This document shows positions 17,274 through 24,699 of a stretch of 64,000 nucleotides of DNA, one piece after another; within the stretch, counting starts at the first letter, position 1, and each line of letters begins with the position of its first letter. The notes below the pieces were generated by a model that was not told the origin of the DNA, searched no databases, and was given only the letters and a program-made list of their open reading frames with translations. This stretch comes from Cloacibacillus sp. (GTDB taxonomy: Bacteria > Synergistota > Synergistia > Synergistales > Synergistaceae). Made by a program: the position numbers and the translations under genes. Location of the stretch: positions 1-64,000 of the forward strand of contig JAVVPF010000008.1 in NCBI GenBank assembly GCA_036655895.1, read 5' to 3'.

Positions 17274-17975
17274 TTATCTCTCCTGTTCTCTCATAATCGC
17301 CGCTATGAGCCTCTGTTTTCCGGCCTTTCTTATTTTTTCCGCGCTAAAACCTTCAATGCGGGAGGATAACGCAAGCGTCCGCAGCTCTTTCAGCGTCATC
17401 GACGAAAGTTTCTGCTCCATCTCCGCCTCTTCGCGCCGAAGTTCTTTTTCTAGCTCGGCCATCGGCTCCGTTTCCGCGCTGTACGCGCGAGGCTCTTCTT
17501 TTGCCGCATTTTGCGGGACATTTTCTTCGGCCTTCACTTCGGCCTTCATAGGAAGCGACGAATTATCGGCGCTTCCGGGCGAAAGCACCGCCGGCTTTTT
17601 TTCTTCCGCGCGCTGCTTTTGAGTTTCTGATATTTTTTCCGGCGCGGGAACTTCCGGCGCGGCCTTCGTATCGCGCGCTTTCCACACCGGCGCTTCGCCA
17701 AGAGGAGAACGGGGCATAGCGGAGAGCAAAAACGCCGTCTGCTGCGCTGGACGCGGAATGACAGATGAAGAAAGCAGCTTGTCACCAAGCGCCGCCGATA
17801 CCGCGGAAAGTGCGGCGCTCACCGCGCCCACTCCGCCCGTAATGAATACGGAACAGAGGCCGCCGCCGTCTTTTGACGCGCAGAGCAGAGAGACTTCCGC
17901 CGCCTTCAGCGCCGTATCAAGCCCGCAGACGGCAGGAACGTATCCGCGAAACTCCATCATGCCGAGCGCCTTCAT
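17274..17975 (-). CDS. EutK-like BMC shell protein with C-terminal SAP/Rho_N-like helical domain
   Basis: A 233-residue protein with three parts. Residues 1-85 are a BMC domain (KALGMMEFRGYVPAVCGLDTA ... GGVGAVSAA). Residues about 90-185 are a low-complexity Pro/Glu/Lys/Ala linker. Residues 191-233 form a compact basic helical motif (TLKELRTLALSSRIEGF ... IRKAGKQRLIAAI) that matches the pattern of SAP or Rho_N helix-extended-helix domains. Salmonella EutK also joins a BMC domain to a nucleic-acid-binding-like C-terminal domain, but of winged-helix type. The function is unknown. It lies between eutL and eutE. Confidence 0.8.
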   Translation of the reverse strand: MKALGMMEFRGYVPAVCGLDTALKAAEVSLLCASKDGGGLCSVFITGGVGAVSAALSAVSAALGDKLLSSSVIPRPAQQTAFLLSAMPRSPLGEAPVWKARDTKAAPEVPAPEKISETQKQRAEEKKPAVLSPGSADNSSLPMKAEVKAEENVPQNAAKEEPRAYSAETEPMAELEKELRREEAEMEQKLSSMTLKELRTLALSSRIEGFSAEKIRKAGKQRLIAAIMREQER

Positions 17976-17978
17976 CTA

Positions 17979-18629
17979 TCAGACCTTCGGGTTTTCCGCC
18001 ACGTATTCGACCGCCGCGGCAAAGGCTTCACAGGCCGCCTTACAGGCCGACTGGCTTCCGGTGAGCAGTCCTCCGCCGTAGTTCGTTTCGCTGGGCGGCG
18101 CGTAGAAGACGCATATTTTAACGTCCGCCGCTTTGATGGCGGCGTCAAGTCCGTAGACCGCTTCAAGCGGCGGCGCTATGAGGTAGGCCAGCGGCTCTCC
18201 CTCGGCGATGCCGGCCGCCTTTGAAAGGTACGATCCGGTGCGCGAGATGCAGAAGGCGTAATAGGGCACCGAGTCGTCGTCGTTTGCGGAGACGAAATGA
18301 GCCACGTTTTCCACCATGTTGACGGCGGCGGCAAGTCCGCTTTTTACTTCGGCGGGGTTTGGCCCGGCCAGTATTCCGATTATCTCTCCCGCGTACTTAG
18401 TCGTCGCGTTGCCCGCGCCGCCGTAGAAGCTCTTCGCGTAGACCACCTCTACTTCAGCGGCCTTCGTCGCTTCGTCCAGCGCCGTGTAGGTGACGTCGTC
18501 TGAGTCCGCCGTGATGAGCGCGAGCGACCGCATCCCGGGCGAGAGTCCCAGGTCTTTAGCCAGGGAGGGGTCGACGTTGGGGATTATCTTTGTTGCAAGT
18601 ACGTTAGCTTTTAAGGGATCTCTTTTCAT
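17979..18629 (-). CDS. eutL: EutL trimeric shell protein
   Basis: A 216-residue tandem circularly permuted BMC protein: DPLKANVLATKIIPNVDPSL, LITADSDDVTYTALDEATKA, and AAIKAADVKICVFYAPPSET followed by NYGGGLLTGSQSACKAACEAF. EutL trimers form facet tiles whose central pore can open or close and bind ethanolamine, possibly gating large cofactors. AGGAGG precedes the ATG. It directly follows eutC. Confidence 0.95.
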   Translation of the reverse strand: MKRDPLKANVLATKIIPNVDPSLAKDLGLSPGMRSLALITADSDDVTYTALDEATKAAEVEVVYAKSFYGGAGNATTKYAGEIIGILAGPNPAEVKSGLAAAVNMVENVAHFVSANDDDSVPYYAFCISRTGSYLSKAAGIAEGEPLAYLIAPPLEAVYGLDAAIKAADVKICVFYAPPSETNYGGGLLTGSQSACKAACEAFAAAVEYVAENPKV

Positions 18630-18644
18630 GAGCCGTGCCTCCTG

Positions 18645-19565
18645 TTATAGTTTTAAATCTGTGCCGCTGGCTTTTTTCTCCAGCATTATCTTTATCACTT
18701 CGGCGATGTGCGCTCCCGCCTCCACAGGCGGCGTTCCGTCTTTGTGGATGTTGGATATGACCGTGCGCCGCGCCTCCGGCATCCCCACCGTTCCTTTGTA
18801 GGTGATGTAGGCCGACATCGAGCCCGCCGTTATGAGGCCTGGCCGTTCGCCGATGAGGTCGCAGGTGACTGTGGCGCCAGTAAGTTCCGTCACTTCGTCT
18901 TCGAGCGCGACGCGCCCGTATTCAACGAAGAACGGAGTGCCTACATCGATGCCGTAGCTTTGCAGTCCCTGTAAAAGCGCGGGAAGCAGGTCTGCGATGT
19001 TTTCCGTGACGGCGGCGGAGCTTAATCCGTCAGATACAAAAACTTCGACGGTGGGGTTCTTTTTACATTTTTCCTTCACCATCTGCGCGCCCTCCGGGCT
19101 GAGCTGGCGGCCCAGGTCAGGGCGCGTCAGGTATTCATCCTTTGAATTGCACTTTGAGCGCACGACGAAGAGCTTCATTTTTTCCACAAACTCAAGGTCG
19201 ACCGCGGAAAATACGGCGTCCTGAGCGGCGGAATGAGCTGCGCGAAATTCTAGCATCGGCAGCGTCTTGTAGCGCGCGCCAGCCCGTCCTATGCCAAGGC
19301 GCGCCGGGGCAAACTGCTTTAATTCGTAAAATTCCTCTTTATGCTTCGGGTTCTCCACAAGGTACTGTTTTTTTATGTCAAATGTCGTCACGTCCGGCAC
19401 GAATCCGTCGTCCACCTTTGTGATCGTTTCGGTGGTCATGCCGTCGGAATTTTTCGTGATCTCCTTAAGCACCGCTTCGCCTGGCGCGCCGGAGGCGGCC
19501 TGCCCAAGGTTCATCTCCTGTAGCACCTGTTCGATTATCGTTTTGAGCTGATTTTGATCCATCAT
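18645..19565 (-). CDS. eutC: EutC ethanolamine ammonia-lyase small subunit
   Basis: A 306-residue EutC: GIGRAGARYKTLPMLEFRAA, EFVEKMKLFVVRSKCNSKDE, YLTRPDLGRQLSPEGAQMV, FVSDGLSSAAV and LIGERPGLITAGSMSAYITY, the adenosylcobalamin-contacting core of the small subunit. With EutB it converts ethanolamine to acetaldehyde and ammonia. Its N-terminal helix (DQNQLKTIIEQVLQEMNLG) followed by a Gly/Ala linker corresponds to the region that targets EutC into the compartment. The first of two adjacent ATGs is chosen from its 8-nt spacing to AGGAGG. Confidence 0.95.
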   Translation of the reverse strand: MMDQNQLKTIIEQVLQEMNLGQAASGAPGEAVLKEITKNSDGMTTETITKVDDGFVPDVTTFDIKKQYLVENPKHKEEFYELKQFAPARLGIGRAGARYKTLPMLEFRAAHSAAQDAVFSAVDLEFVEKMKLFVVRSKCNSKDEYLTRPDLGRQLSPEGAQMVKEKCKKNPTVEVFVSDGLSSAAVTENIADLLPALLQGLQSYGIDVGTPFFVEYGRVALEDEVTELTGATVTCDLIGERPGLITAGSMSAYITYKGTVGMPEARRTVISNIHKDGTPPVEAGAHIAEVIKIMLEKKASGTDLKL

Positions 19566-19577
19566 TTCAGAAGCCTC

Positions 19578-20951
19578 CTACTTATCCAGGAATACCGACG
19601 CGTCGCCGGCAAGCGGGGTGAGGAATCCCTTATCGTTAAGGAAGCCCATCTTCTGCATCCATTCCTCGAAGGGCTTTATGGGGCGGAGGCCGAAGATCTC
19701 GCGCAGCGTCTGCGCTTCGTGATAGCCGGTGCACTGGTACATGAGCATACAGTCGTCGCCCTGCGGCACGCCCATGATGTAATTGCATCCCGCGGCGACA
19801 AGCAGCGTGGCCAGGTTTTCAATGTCGTTCTGGTCCGCCTTCATGTGGTTCGTGTAGCAGGCGTCGCAGCCCATCGGTATTCCGGTGAGCTTGCCCATGA
19901 AGTGGTCTTCGAGTCCCGCGCGCGTCACCTGCTTTGAGTCGTAAAGATACTCGGGGCCGATGAAGCCGACGACGGTGTTCACGAGGAACGGATGATACCT
20001 CTTGGCAAAGCCGTAGCAGCGGGCCTCCATCGTGAGCTGGTCCCAGCCGTTGTGCGCGTTTGAGGAAAGAGCAGAGCCCTGTCCCGTCTCGAAGTACATG
20101 ACGTTCGGGCCGGTCGAGGTGCCGTGATGCAGCATCATTTCGTATCCCTCGTCGAGCATCGCGGCTGTCAGTCCGAAGGCCTCGTTGCCTTTCTGGGAGC
20201 CGGCCACAGATTGGAACATGAGGTCGATGGGCGCGTTGAATTTGCGCACGGCCTCCGTCTGCGTCGTAACGTGCGCGAGGACGCATATCTGCGTCGGCAC
20301 CTGCCACTTGTTTTTAAATTCGTCGAACATCTTGAGGATGCGCGCCACTGATTCAACGCTGTCGTCGACGGGGTTCAGTCCGAGCACCGCGTCTCCGCAG
20401 CCGAGGCTGAATCCCTCCATCAGGGAGGCCGCTATGCCCTTCGGGTCGTCGACCGTGTTGTTGGGCTGCAAGCGCGACGAGAATGTGCCGGGAAGCCCTA
20501 TCGTCGTGTTGCAGTGCGCCGTAACAGGTATCTTCTTCGCGCAGTAGATGAGGTCCAGATTGCTCATCAGCTTGCAGACCGCGGCTATCATCTCCGCCGT
20601 CAGCCCGCGCGACGCGCGGCGGATCATCTCCGTCGTCGTCTCCTCTTCAAGCAGCCATTCGCGGAACTCGCCCACAGTCTGGTTCTTGTGTTCGTTGTAG
20701 ATCTGCTCGTTAACGTCGTCCTGAATGATGCGCGTCACTTCGTCCTGTTCGTAGGGGACGGCGGGGCTGTTGCGCAGCTCCGCAAGCGTCACTTGAGCAA
20801 GCACCGCTTTTGCGGCGACGCGTTCCTCCGCGCTCTCAGCCGCGACGCCCGCAAGTTTGTCGCCCGATTTTTCTTCGTTCGCCTTGGCCATCAGTTCCCT
20901 TACAGACTTAAATTCGTAAGTGTGGCCGAAAAGTTGTGTCTTGAGCTTCAT
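19578..20951 (-). CDS. eutB: EutB ethanolamine ammonia-lyase large subunit
   Basis: A 457-residue EutB of normal length. Recognisable segments include LMSNLDLIYCAKKIPVTAHC, GLPGTFSSRLQPNNTVDDPK, GDAVLGLNPVDDSVESVARI, LAHVTTQTEAV, GTSTGPNVMYFETGQGSALS and CDACYTNHMKADQNDIENL. EutB forms the TIM-barrel active site where adenosylcobalamin homolysis starts the radical deamination of ethanolamine. A GAGAGG lies ahead of the ATG. It follows eutA, as in most eut operons. Confidence 0.97.
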   Translation of the reverse strand: MKLKTQLFGHTYEFKSVRELMAKANEEKSGDKLAGVAAESAEERVAAKAVLAQVTLAELRNSPAVPYEQDEVTRIIQDDVNEQIYNEHKNQTVGEFREWLLEEETTTEMIRRASRGLTAEMIAAVCKLMSNLDLIYCAKKIPVTAHCNTTIGLPGTFSSRLQPNNTVDDPKGIAASLMEGFSLGCGDAVLGLNPVDDSVESVARILKMFDEFKNKWQVPTQICVLAHVTTQTEAVRKFNAPIDLMFQSVAGSQKGNEAFGLTAAMLDEGYEMMLHHGTSTGPNVMYFETGQGSALSSNAHNGWDQLTMEARCYGFAKRYHPFLVNTVVGFIGPEYLYDSKQVTRAGLEDHFMGKLTGIPMGCDACYTNHMKADQNDIENLATLLVAAGCNYIMGVPQGDDCMLMYQCTGYHEAQTLREIFGLRPIKPFEEWMQKMGFLNDKGFLTPLAGDASVFLDK

Positions 20952-21002
20952 GCAGTTATCACCTCTCCATATTTTGATTGCCGTAAATATTCCAAGCTCG
21001 CT

Positions 21003-22439
21003 TTACGAGTTGAAAATGAGCGTCTTGATGACTACCGGCAGCACATGGCCGCCATATACCGGTTCTCCTATGTCGATGTAGTCTCCGTTTCCCGCGTGTA
21101 TCCCGTCTATGCAAATGACGGGCTTTTTATGCTCGAGCTTTACGTTGAGCGAATGGCCCAGCGCTTTGCCTACGTCGCACTCGACGACCACTATTAGCGG
21201 ATAGGGCCCTTCGATGATCGGGGCGGCGCCGCTTATGAGAGCGTCGGCCAGCTGCTGTATCGAATCGAAGGAGCGAAATTTTTCACCGGTGAGCGAGATT
21301 GCTATGCGCTCCTGATGGCCGTTCGGCGCGTATATGGGCATCTGAAAGGCAAGAGATTTTTCGACGCCCGCCGCCGTCGCCTCGTCCGGCTCCGCCACGC
21401 GCAGCACCGGTATGTTTTTTATCGGGAGCTGCCCCGCGGCGTAAGAGATGGTGCTGCCGCTTATCTCCGTAGTACAGGTGCCCGCTCCCACCACCGTCGC
21501 GCGAATAGTCTCATAGGGGGTGTAAAAATTGATCCCAGCAAAGGCTGGATGATTTTTTATCTGATAGCCCAGAATGACGCCGATGTCGCCGTATCTGAAC
21601 GGATCGGCCTGCGATACGTTGTAGATGAAGTCCGCAACGCCTCCGGAGAAGGTGAGGCCCGATAGCTTCGGCAGCCCTGCGGGAAGTCCGCGCCCCGCGT
21701 TCGTATAGAGCGCTTTGCAGGCGTCGGAGGCGGGAAGAAGCCCCACGCCTTCGGCAAGCAGCCCAGCCATTATTTTGCAGAGCTTCGTAAGCGTCGCAAC
21801 GTCGGCGCTCGCTCCGGCGCTCACCTCAAGGCCGAAATCGTGCGCCAGCTTTTCTATTTTTGGATAGACGTAGCTTATGCGGCCGTTGTCCACCTTTACG
21901 AGCCTGCCCCCGATGTCGAGGCAGGTGACGCCGCGCAGGTTTCCCTTTTCATAGACCGCTATGTTGCTCGTGCCGCCGCCCACGTCGATGTTTGCCACTA
22001 CGGCGCGCCGCTCTTCCGATATTTTGTCCGTTCCCGCGCCGCGCGCCGAAAGCACCGATTCAAGGTCGGGGCCGGCAGTCGCCACGACAAACTCTCCGCA
22101 CATATCCGAGAGCGCCGAGAGCAGTTGATTTGCGTTCTTTTTGCGCGCCGTTTCTCCCGTGATTATTATTGCGCCCGTGTTTACCAGCGCTGGCGCCATG
22201 TTCGCGCTGCGGTATTCGTCGGTCACTATCTTTTTTACGCCCTCCGCGTCTATCTCGGTCGGAGAAAGAAGCGGCGTGAAGTAAATGGGGCTTCTGTAGA
22301 AGACCTCTTTGCCGACGATGGCGATACGCGGCGCAGTGTAGCTGCTGGCGCGGTTTTCTATTATTATTTTGCTGAAGATGAGCTGCGTAGTGGATGTGCC
22401 GACGTCGATGCCGACGCTTGTTATGATCTCTCCTCCCAT
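21003..22439 (-). CDS. eutA: EutA ethanolamine ammonia-lyase reactivase
   Basis: A 478-residue actin-fold ATPase: phosphate-1 SVGIDVGTSTTQLIFSKI, phosphate-2 NIDVGGGTSNIAVYEKG, then VTCLDIGGRLVKVD and a C-terminal VVVECDVGKALGHSL. EutA ejects damaged or inactive cobalamin from EutBC in an ATP-dependent way so a fresh cofactor can bind. The start lies one base after the eutP stop, with AAAGGTGAG overlapping the end of eutP. Confidence 0.95.
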   Translation of the reverse strand: MGGEIITSVGIDVGTSTTQLIFSKIIIENRASSYTAPRIAIVGKEVFYRSPIYFTPLLSPTEIDAEGVKKIVTDEYRSANMAPALVNTGAIIITGETARKKNANQLLSALSDMCGEFVVATAGPDLESVLSARGAGTDKISEERRAVVANIDVGGGTSNIAVYEKGNLRGVTCLDIGGRLVKVDNGRISYVYPKIEKLAHDFGLEVSAGASADVATLTKLCKIMAGLLAEGVGLLPASDACKALYTNAGRGLPAGLPKLSGLTFSGGVADFIYNVSQADPFRYGDIGVILGYQIKNHPAFAGINFYTPYETIRATVVGAGTCTTEISGSTISYAAGQLPIKNIPVLRVAEPDEATAAGVEKSLAFQMPIYAPNGHQERIAISLTGEKFRSFDSIQQLADALISGAAPIIEGPYPLIVVVECDVGKALGHSLNVKLEHKKPVICIDGIHAGNGDYIDIGEPVYGGHVLPVVIKTLIFNS

Positions 22440-22440
22440 T

Positions 22441-22917
22441 TCAGCTCACCTTTCTTTCGGAAAACGTATCTATGTAATCGACAAATTCCTGAACGCCAGT
22501 CCCTTTGTAAGCGCTGGTGACAAATATCTTTGTAACTCCGGCGCGTTCGAGGCGCCTTTTCGCCTCTTCTATCTGCTCCGGCGCGGCCGCGTCCGCCTTT
22601 GTCACGACACCTATGACTGGCTTTGCGAACATCGAGGCGAACGACGGAGGAAAGTAGCTGACTTGAGCCGTCGCGCTTTGCAGCAGGACGATGACGTTCG
22701 CCTCAGAGGCGGCGACCGCGAGGCTGCCGCGCAGACGCCCGCGTTCAAGATATTCGCCCGGCGTATCTATGACCATGCCGCCCGCCACCTCTATGGTCTG
22801 CGTCTTGCGGTAGCGCAGCTCGTCGCGAAGGATGGCCTGCGTAAGCGTCGTCTTGCCCGCGGCGGAGGCTCCTATGAAGATGAGGCGCGGCGCACGTTTT
22901 GATCTTGCTTCGATCAT
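22441..22917 (-). CDS. eutP: EutP/PduV-like small GTPase
   Basis: A 158-residue P-loop protein with Walker A FIGASAAGKTTLTQAI, switch-like VIDTPGEYLE and NKxD-equivalent VVTKADAAAPEQIEEA. EutP/PduV proteins are associated with microcompartments; PduV has been proposed to affect their movement, and EutP of Salmonella has been reported as an acetate kinase. The ATG at 22917 is chosen because it lies two bases after the eutS stop with GAGGA upstream; the longer frame would overlap eutS. Confidence 0.87.
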   Translation of the reverse strand: MIEARSKRAPRLIFIGASAAGKTTLTQAILRDELRYRKTQTIEVAGGMVIDTPGEYLERGRLRGSLAVAASEANVIVLLQSATAQVSYFPPSFASMFAKPVIGVVTKADAAAPEQIEEAKRRLERAGVTKIFVTSAYKGTGVQEFVDYIDTFSERKVS

Positions 22918-22919
22918 TG

Positions 22920-23270
22920 TTATGTCCTCGTCATCTGGGCCGGCGTAAAACCCATGACGTCGCACAGCACCGACATGACGTCGCGCATCGCGGCCTCTAC
23001 CGCCGCCACCTCGCCTGTTATCAGCAGCGAGCCGTTGAAGCGGTCGACGTATCCTATCTGGACGTTTGCCGCCTTTGAGGCTATGTCCGCCGCTATCATC
23101 GCGCCCTCGCTCGGCGTTATCGTGAATATGCCGATGGAGCCTCCGTTGTCAAAGAGGCCGAGCTTGCCGTAGAGCTCGGGCACTGGGCGCGCGATGACAT
23201 GCGCAAGCGTGACCTGTTTCCCAGGTACGAACTCCTGTATTATTCGCTCTTTGCCGTCAAGTTCTCTCAT
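22920..23270 (-). CDS. eutS: EutS shell protein (circularly permuted BMC)
   Basis: A 116-residue protein of the EutS/PduU type: KERIIQEFVPGKQVTLAHVI at the N-terminus (forms the beta-barrel cap), followed by GSIGIFTITPSEGAMIAADI and VDRFNGSLLITGEVAAVEAA. It forms hexamers that in EutS are bent and may sit at shell edges. No strong Shine-Dalgarno sequence is visible, so translation may depend on coupling to eutG 11 nt upstream. Confidence 0.93.
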   Translation of the reverse strand: MRELDGKERIIQEFVPGKQVTLAHVIARPVPELYGKLGLFDNGGSIGIFTITPSEGAMIAADIASKAANVQIGYVDRFNGSLLITGEVAAVEAAMRDVMSVLCDVMGFTPAQMTRT

Positions 23271-23281
23271 TTTTATTGCGG

Positions 23282-24418
23282 CTACGGCAGCTTGCCGTTG
23301 TAGGCGTTCTCAAAGACGCGCTCGACGTCCTCTTTGGTGCAGGGCTGCGGCGTCGTCGCAAGGCAGCCGTCGGCCATAGCGTCGCGCACCATCTCCGGCA
23401 GCAGCTTATAAAAGGCGCTTTCCGTGACGCCGGCCGCGCGTATCGTTTGCGGTATGTCCATCTTTTTTTCCCACGAGCGTATCGTTCGGATGACGTTGAG
23501 CGCGCTCTGGCGCACGCTTGAGGTCGATATGTCGCAGAGATAGGCTATCTTCGCGTAGCGTTTGGCCGTCGCCGTAAGCGACGTCGAGCAGCCGGCGTTG
23601 AAGCTCATCACGTACGGCAGCAGGATGGCGTTAGCGCGTCCGTGAGCTATGTGGAACTTTGCCCCAAGCGTATGAGCCATCGCGTGATTGAGGCCCAGCC
23701 CCGCGTTTGAGAAGGCTATGCCCGCCATGCAGGAGGCGTTGTGCACGCGCTGGCGCGCCGCGTAATCGTCTGGATGCTGGTAGACGGTCAGCAGATGATG
23801 ATAGATGAGCTTGATGGCCTTCTCCGCCATCGCGTCCGTGAAGTCGGTGCGTTCTGTGGAGACGAAGGCCTCTATCGCATGAGTCAGCACGTCGAGGCCG
23901 GCGTCGGCGGTCACCTTCGGCGGCACGCTCATGACCAGCTCCGCGTTGAGTACGGCGGAGGTGGGCAGAAGGCTCTCCTCCACCATCGGGTATTTCACAT
24001 TTTTTTTGTGGTCCGTTATTACGGCAAAACGGCTCACCTCAGAGCCCGTGCCGCTCGTAGTCGGTATGGCGGTAAAGGGAGACGGCGGTATTTTTCCCTG
24101 CCTGTGCGCGAAATAGACTATCGCCTTCGCCGCGTCTATCGGAGAGCCGCCGCCAAGCACCACTACGTGGTCGGGCTGGAACTCTATGATGCGCGCCATG
24201 CCCGCCGCCACCGTCTCTATATCAGGGTCGCTCTGAACGTCGGAGAATACGGTGTACTGTATATTTTCATCGTCCAGAAAATTAGTCACATAGCCTATTT
24301 TTCCGCTTGATACCATGAACGGGTCTGTCACGACAAAAACTTTCTGCGCGCCGCAGAGCGCGGAGGCGAGCGCGTCTTTGCCCATATATATAGTTGTGAT
24401 CGAAGAAAATTTTTCCAT
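23282..24418 (-). CDS. eutG: EutG iron-containing alcohol dehydrogenase
   Basis: A 378-residue group III alcohol dehydrogenase: GGGSPIDAAKA nucleotide-binding turn, TTSGTGSEVSRFAVI, GLDVLTHAIEAFVS and NHAMAHTLGAKFHIAHGRAN, which carry the metal-binding Asp and His residues. It reduces acetaldehyde to ethanol with NADH, regenerating NAD+ for EutE inside the compartment. It is the first gene of the operon, with a strong GAGGAGG before the ATG and a structured leader upstream. Confidence 0.93.
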   Translation of the reverse strand: MEKFSSITTIYMGKDALASALCGAQKVFVVTDPFMVSSGKIGYVTNFLDDENIQYTVFSDVQSDPDIETVAAGMARIIEFQPDHVVVLGGGSPIDAAKAIVYFAHRQGKIPPSPFTAIPTTSGTGSEVSRFAVITDHKKNVKYPMVEESLLPTSAVLNAELVMSVPPKVTADAGLDVLTHAIEAFVSTERTDFTDAMAEKAIKLIYHHLLTVYQHPDDYAARQRVHNASCMAGIAFSNAGLGLNHAMAHTLGAKFHIAHGRANAILLPYVMSFNAGCSTSLTATAKRYAKIAYLCDISTSSVRQSALNVIRTIRSWEKKMDIPQTIRAAGVTESAFYKLLPEMVRDAMADGCLATTPQPCTKEDVERVFENAYNGKLP

Positions 24419-24489
24419 AACCGCCCTCCTCAGAGACTTCGTTTATTTCTTTTTGTCCGTGGTTTATGCTTTATCCATGCAATTAAAAG

Positions 24490-24589
24490 TATAAAAACTG
24501 CGCGAAAGCGCGCCACAGCCTATCTACACAGCGGAAGCTCGGCAAAACTTACGCGCTATGCTAGGTATTTTCCGCGCGGCGCGCTTTCG
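24490..24589 (-). promoter_or_regulatory. structured leader of the eut operon (attenuator-like)
   Basis: On the minus strand a local hairpin GCGCG-CTTT-CGCGC (24500-24513) is followed by AGTTTTTAT, an intrinsic-terminator layout. Its 5' half also lies within a perfect 12-bp inverted repeat: CGAAAGCGCGCC (rc of 24578-24589) pairs with GGCGCGCTTTCG (rc of 24503-24514), 63 nt apart. The two pairings are mutually exclusive, as in an attenuator. No B12-box was recognised and no EutVW or EutR gene is in the window. The promoter itself was not identified. Confidence 0.5.
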
Positions 24590-24605
24590 TTATAAATTTT
24601 TTCAG

Positions 24606-24634
24606 TTGAATTTTTGGCGGCTGGTGGGTACAAT
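24606..24634 (+). promoter_or_regulatory. promoter of the VirD4-like/AAA+ cassette
   Basis: TTGAAT (24606-24611), 17-bp spacer, TACAAT (24629-24634), about 65 bp ahead of the first gene of the trio and divergent from the eut operon. Confidence 0.65.
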
Positions 24635-24699
24635 CCATTATTGAACGGGCTTCATTGCACAATTTGACGCGGGGCGCGCCCCGTCTGCGGGGAATTATT

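Noticed and set aside
24495-24520. Sigma-54 promoter (TGGC-N-TTGC) before eutG
   Set aside because: TGGCGCGCTTTCGC has the GG element but not a proper GC element at the right spacing; the sequence is better explained by the hairpin.
24419-24600. Cobalamin riboswitch ahead of the eut operon
   Set aside because: No B12-box or other conserved cobalamin-aptamer blocks could be found in the leader.
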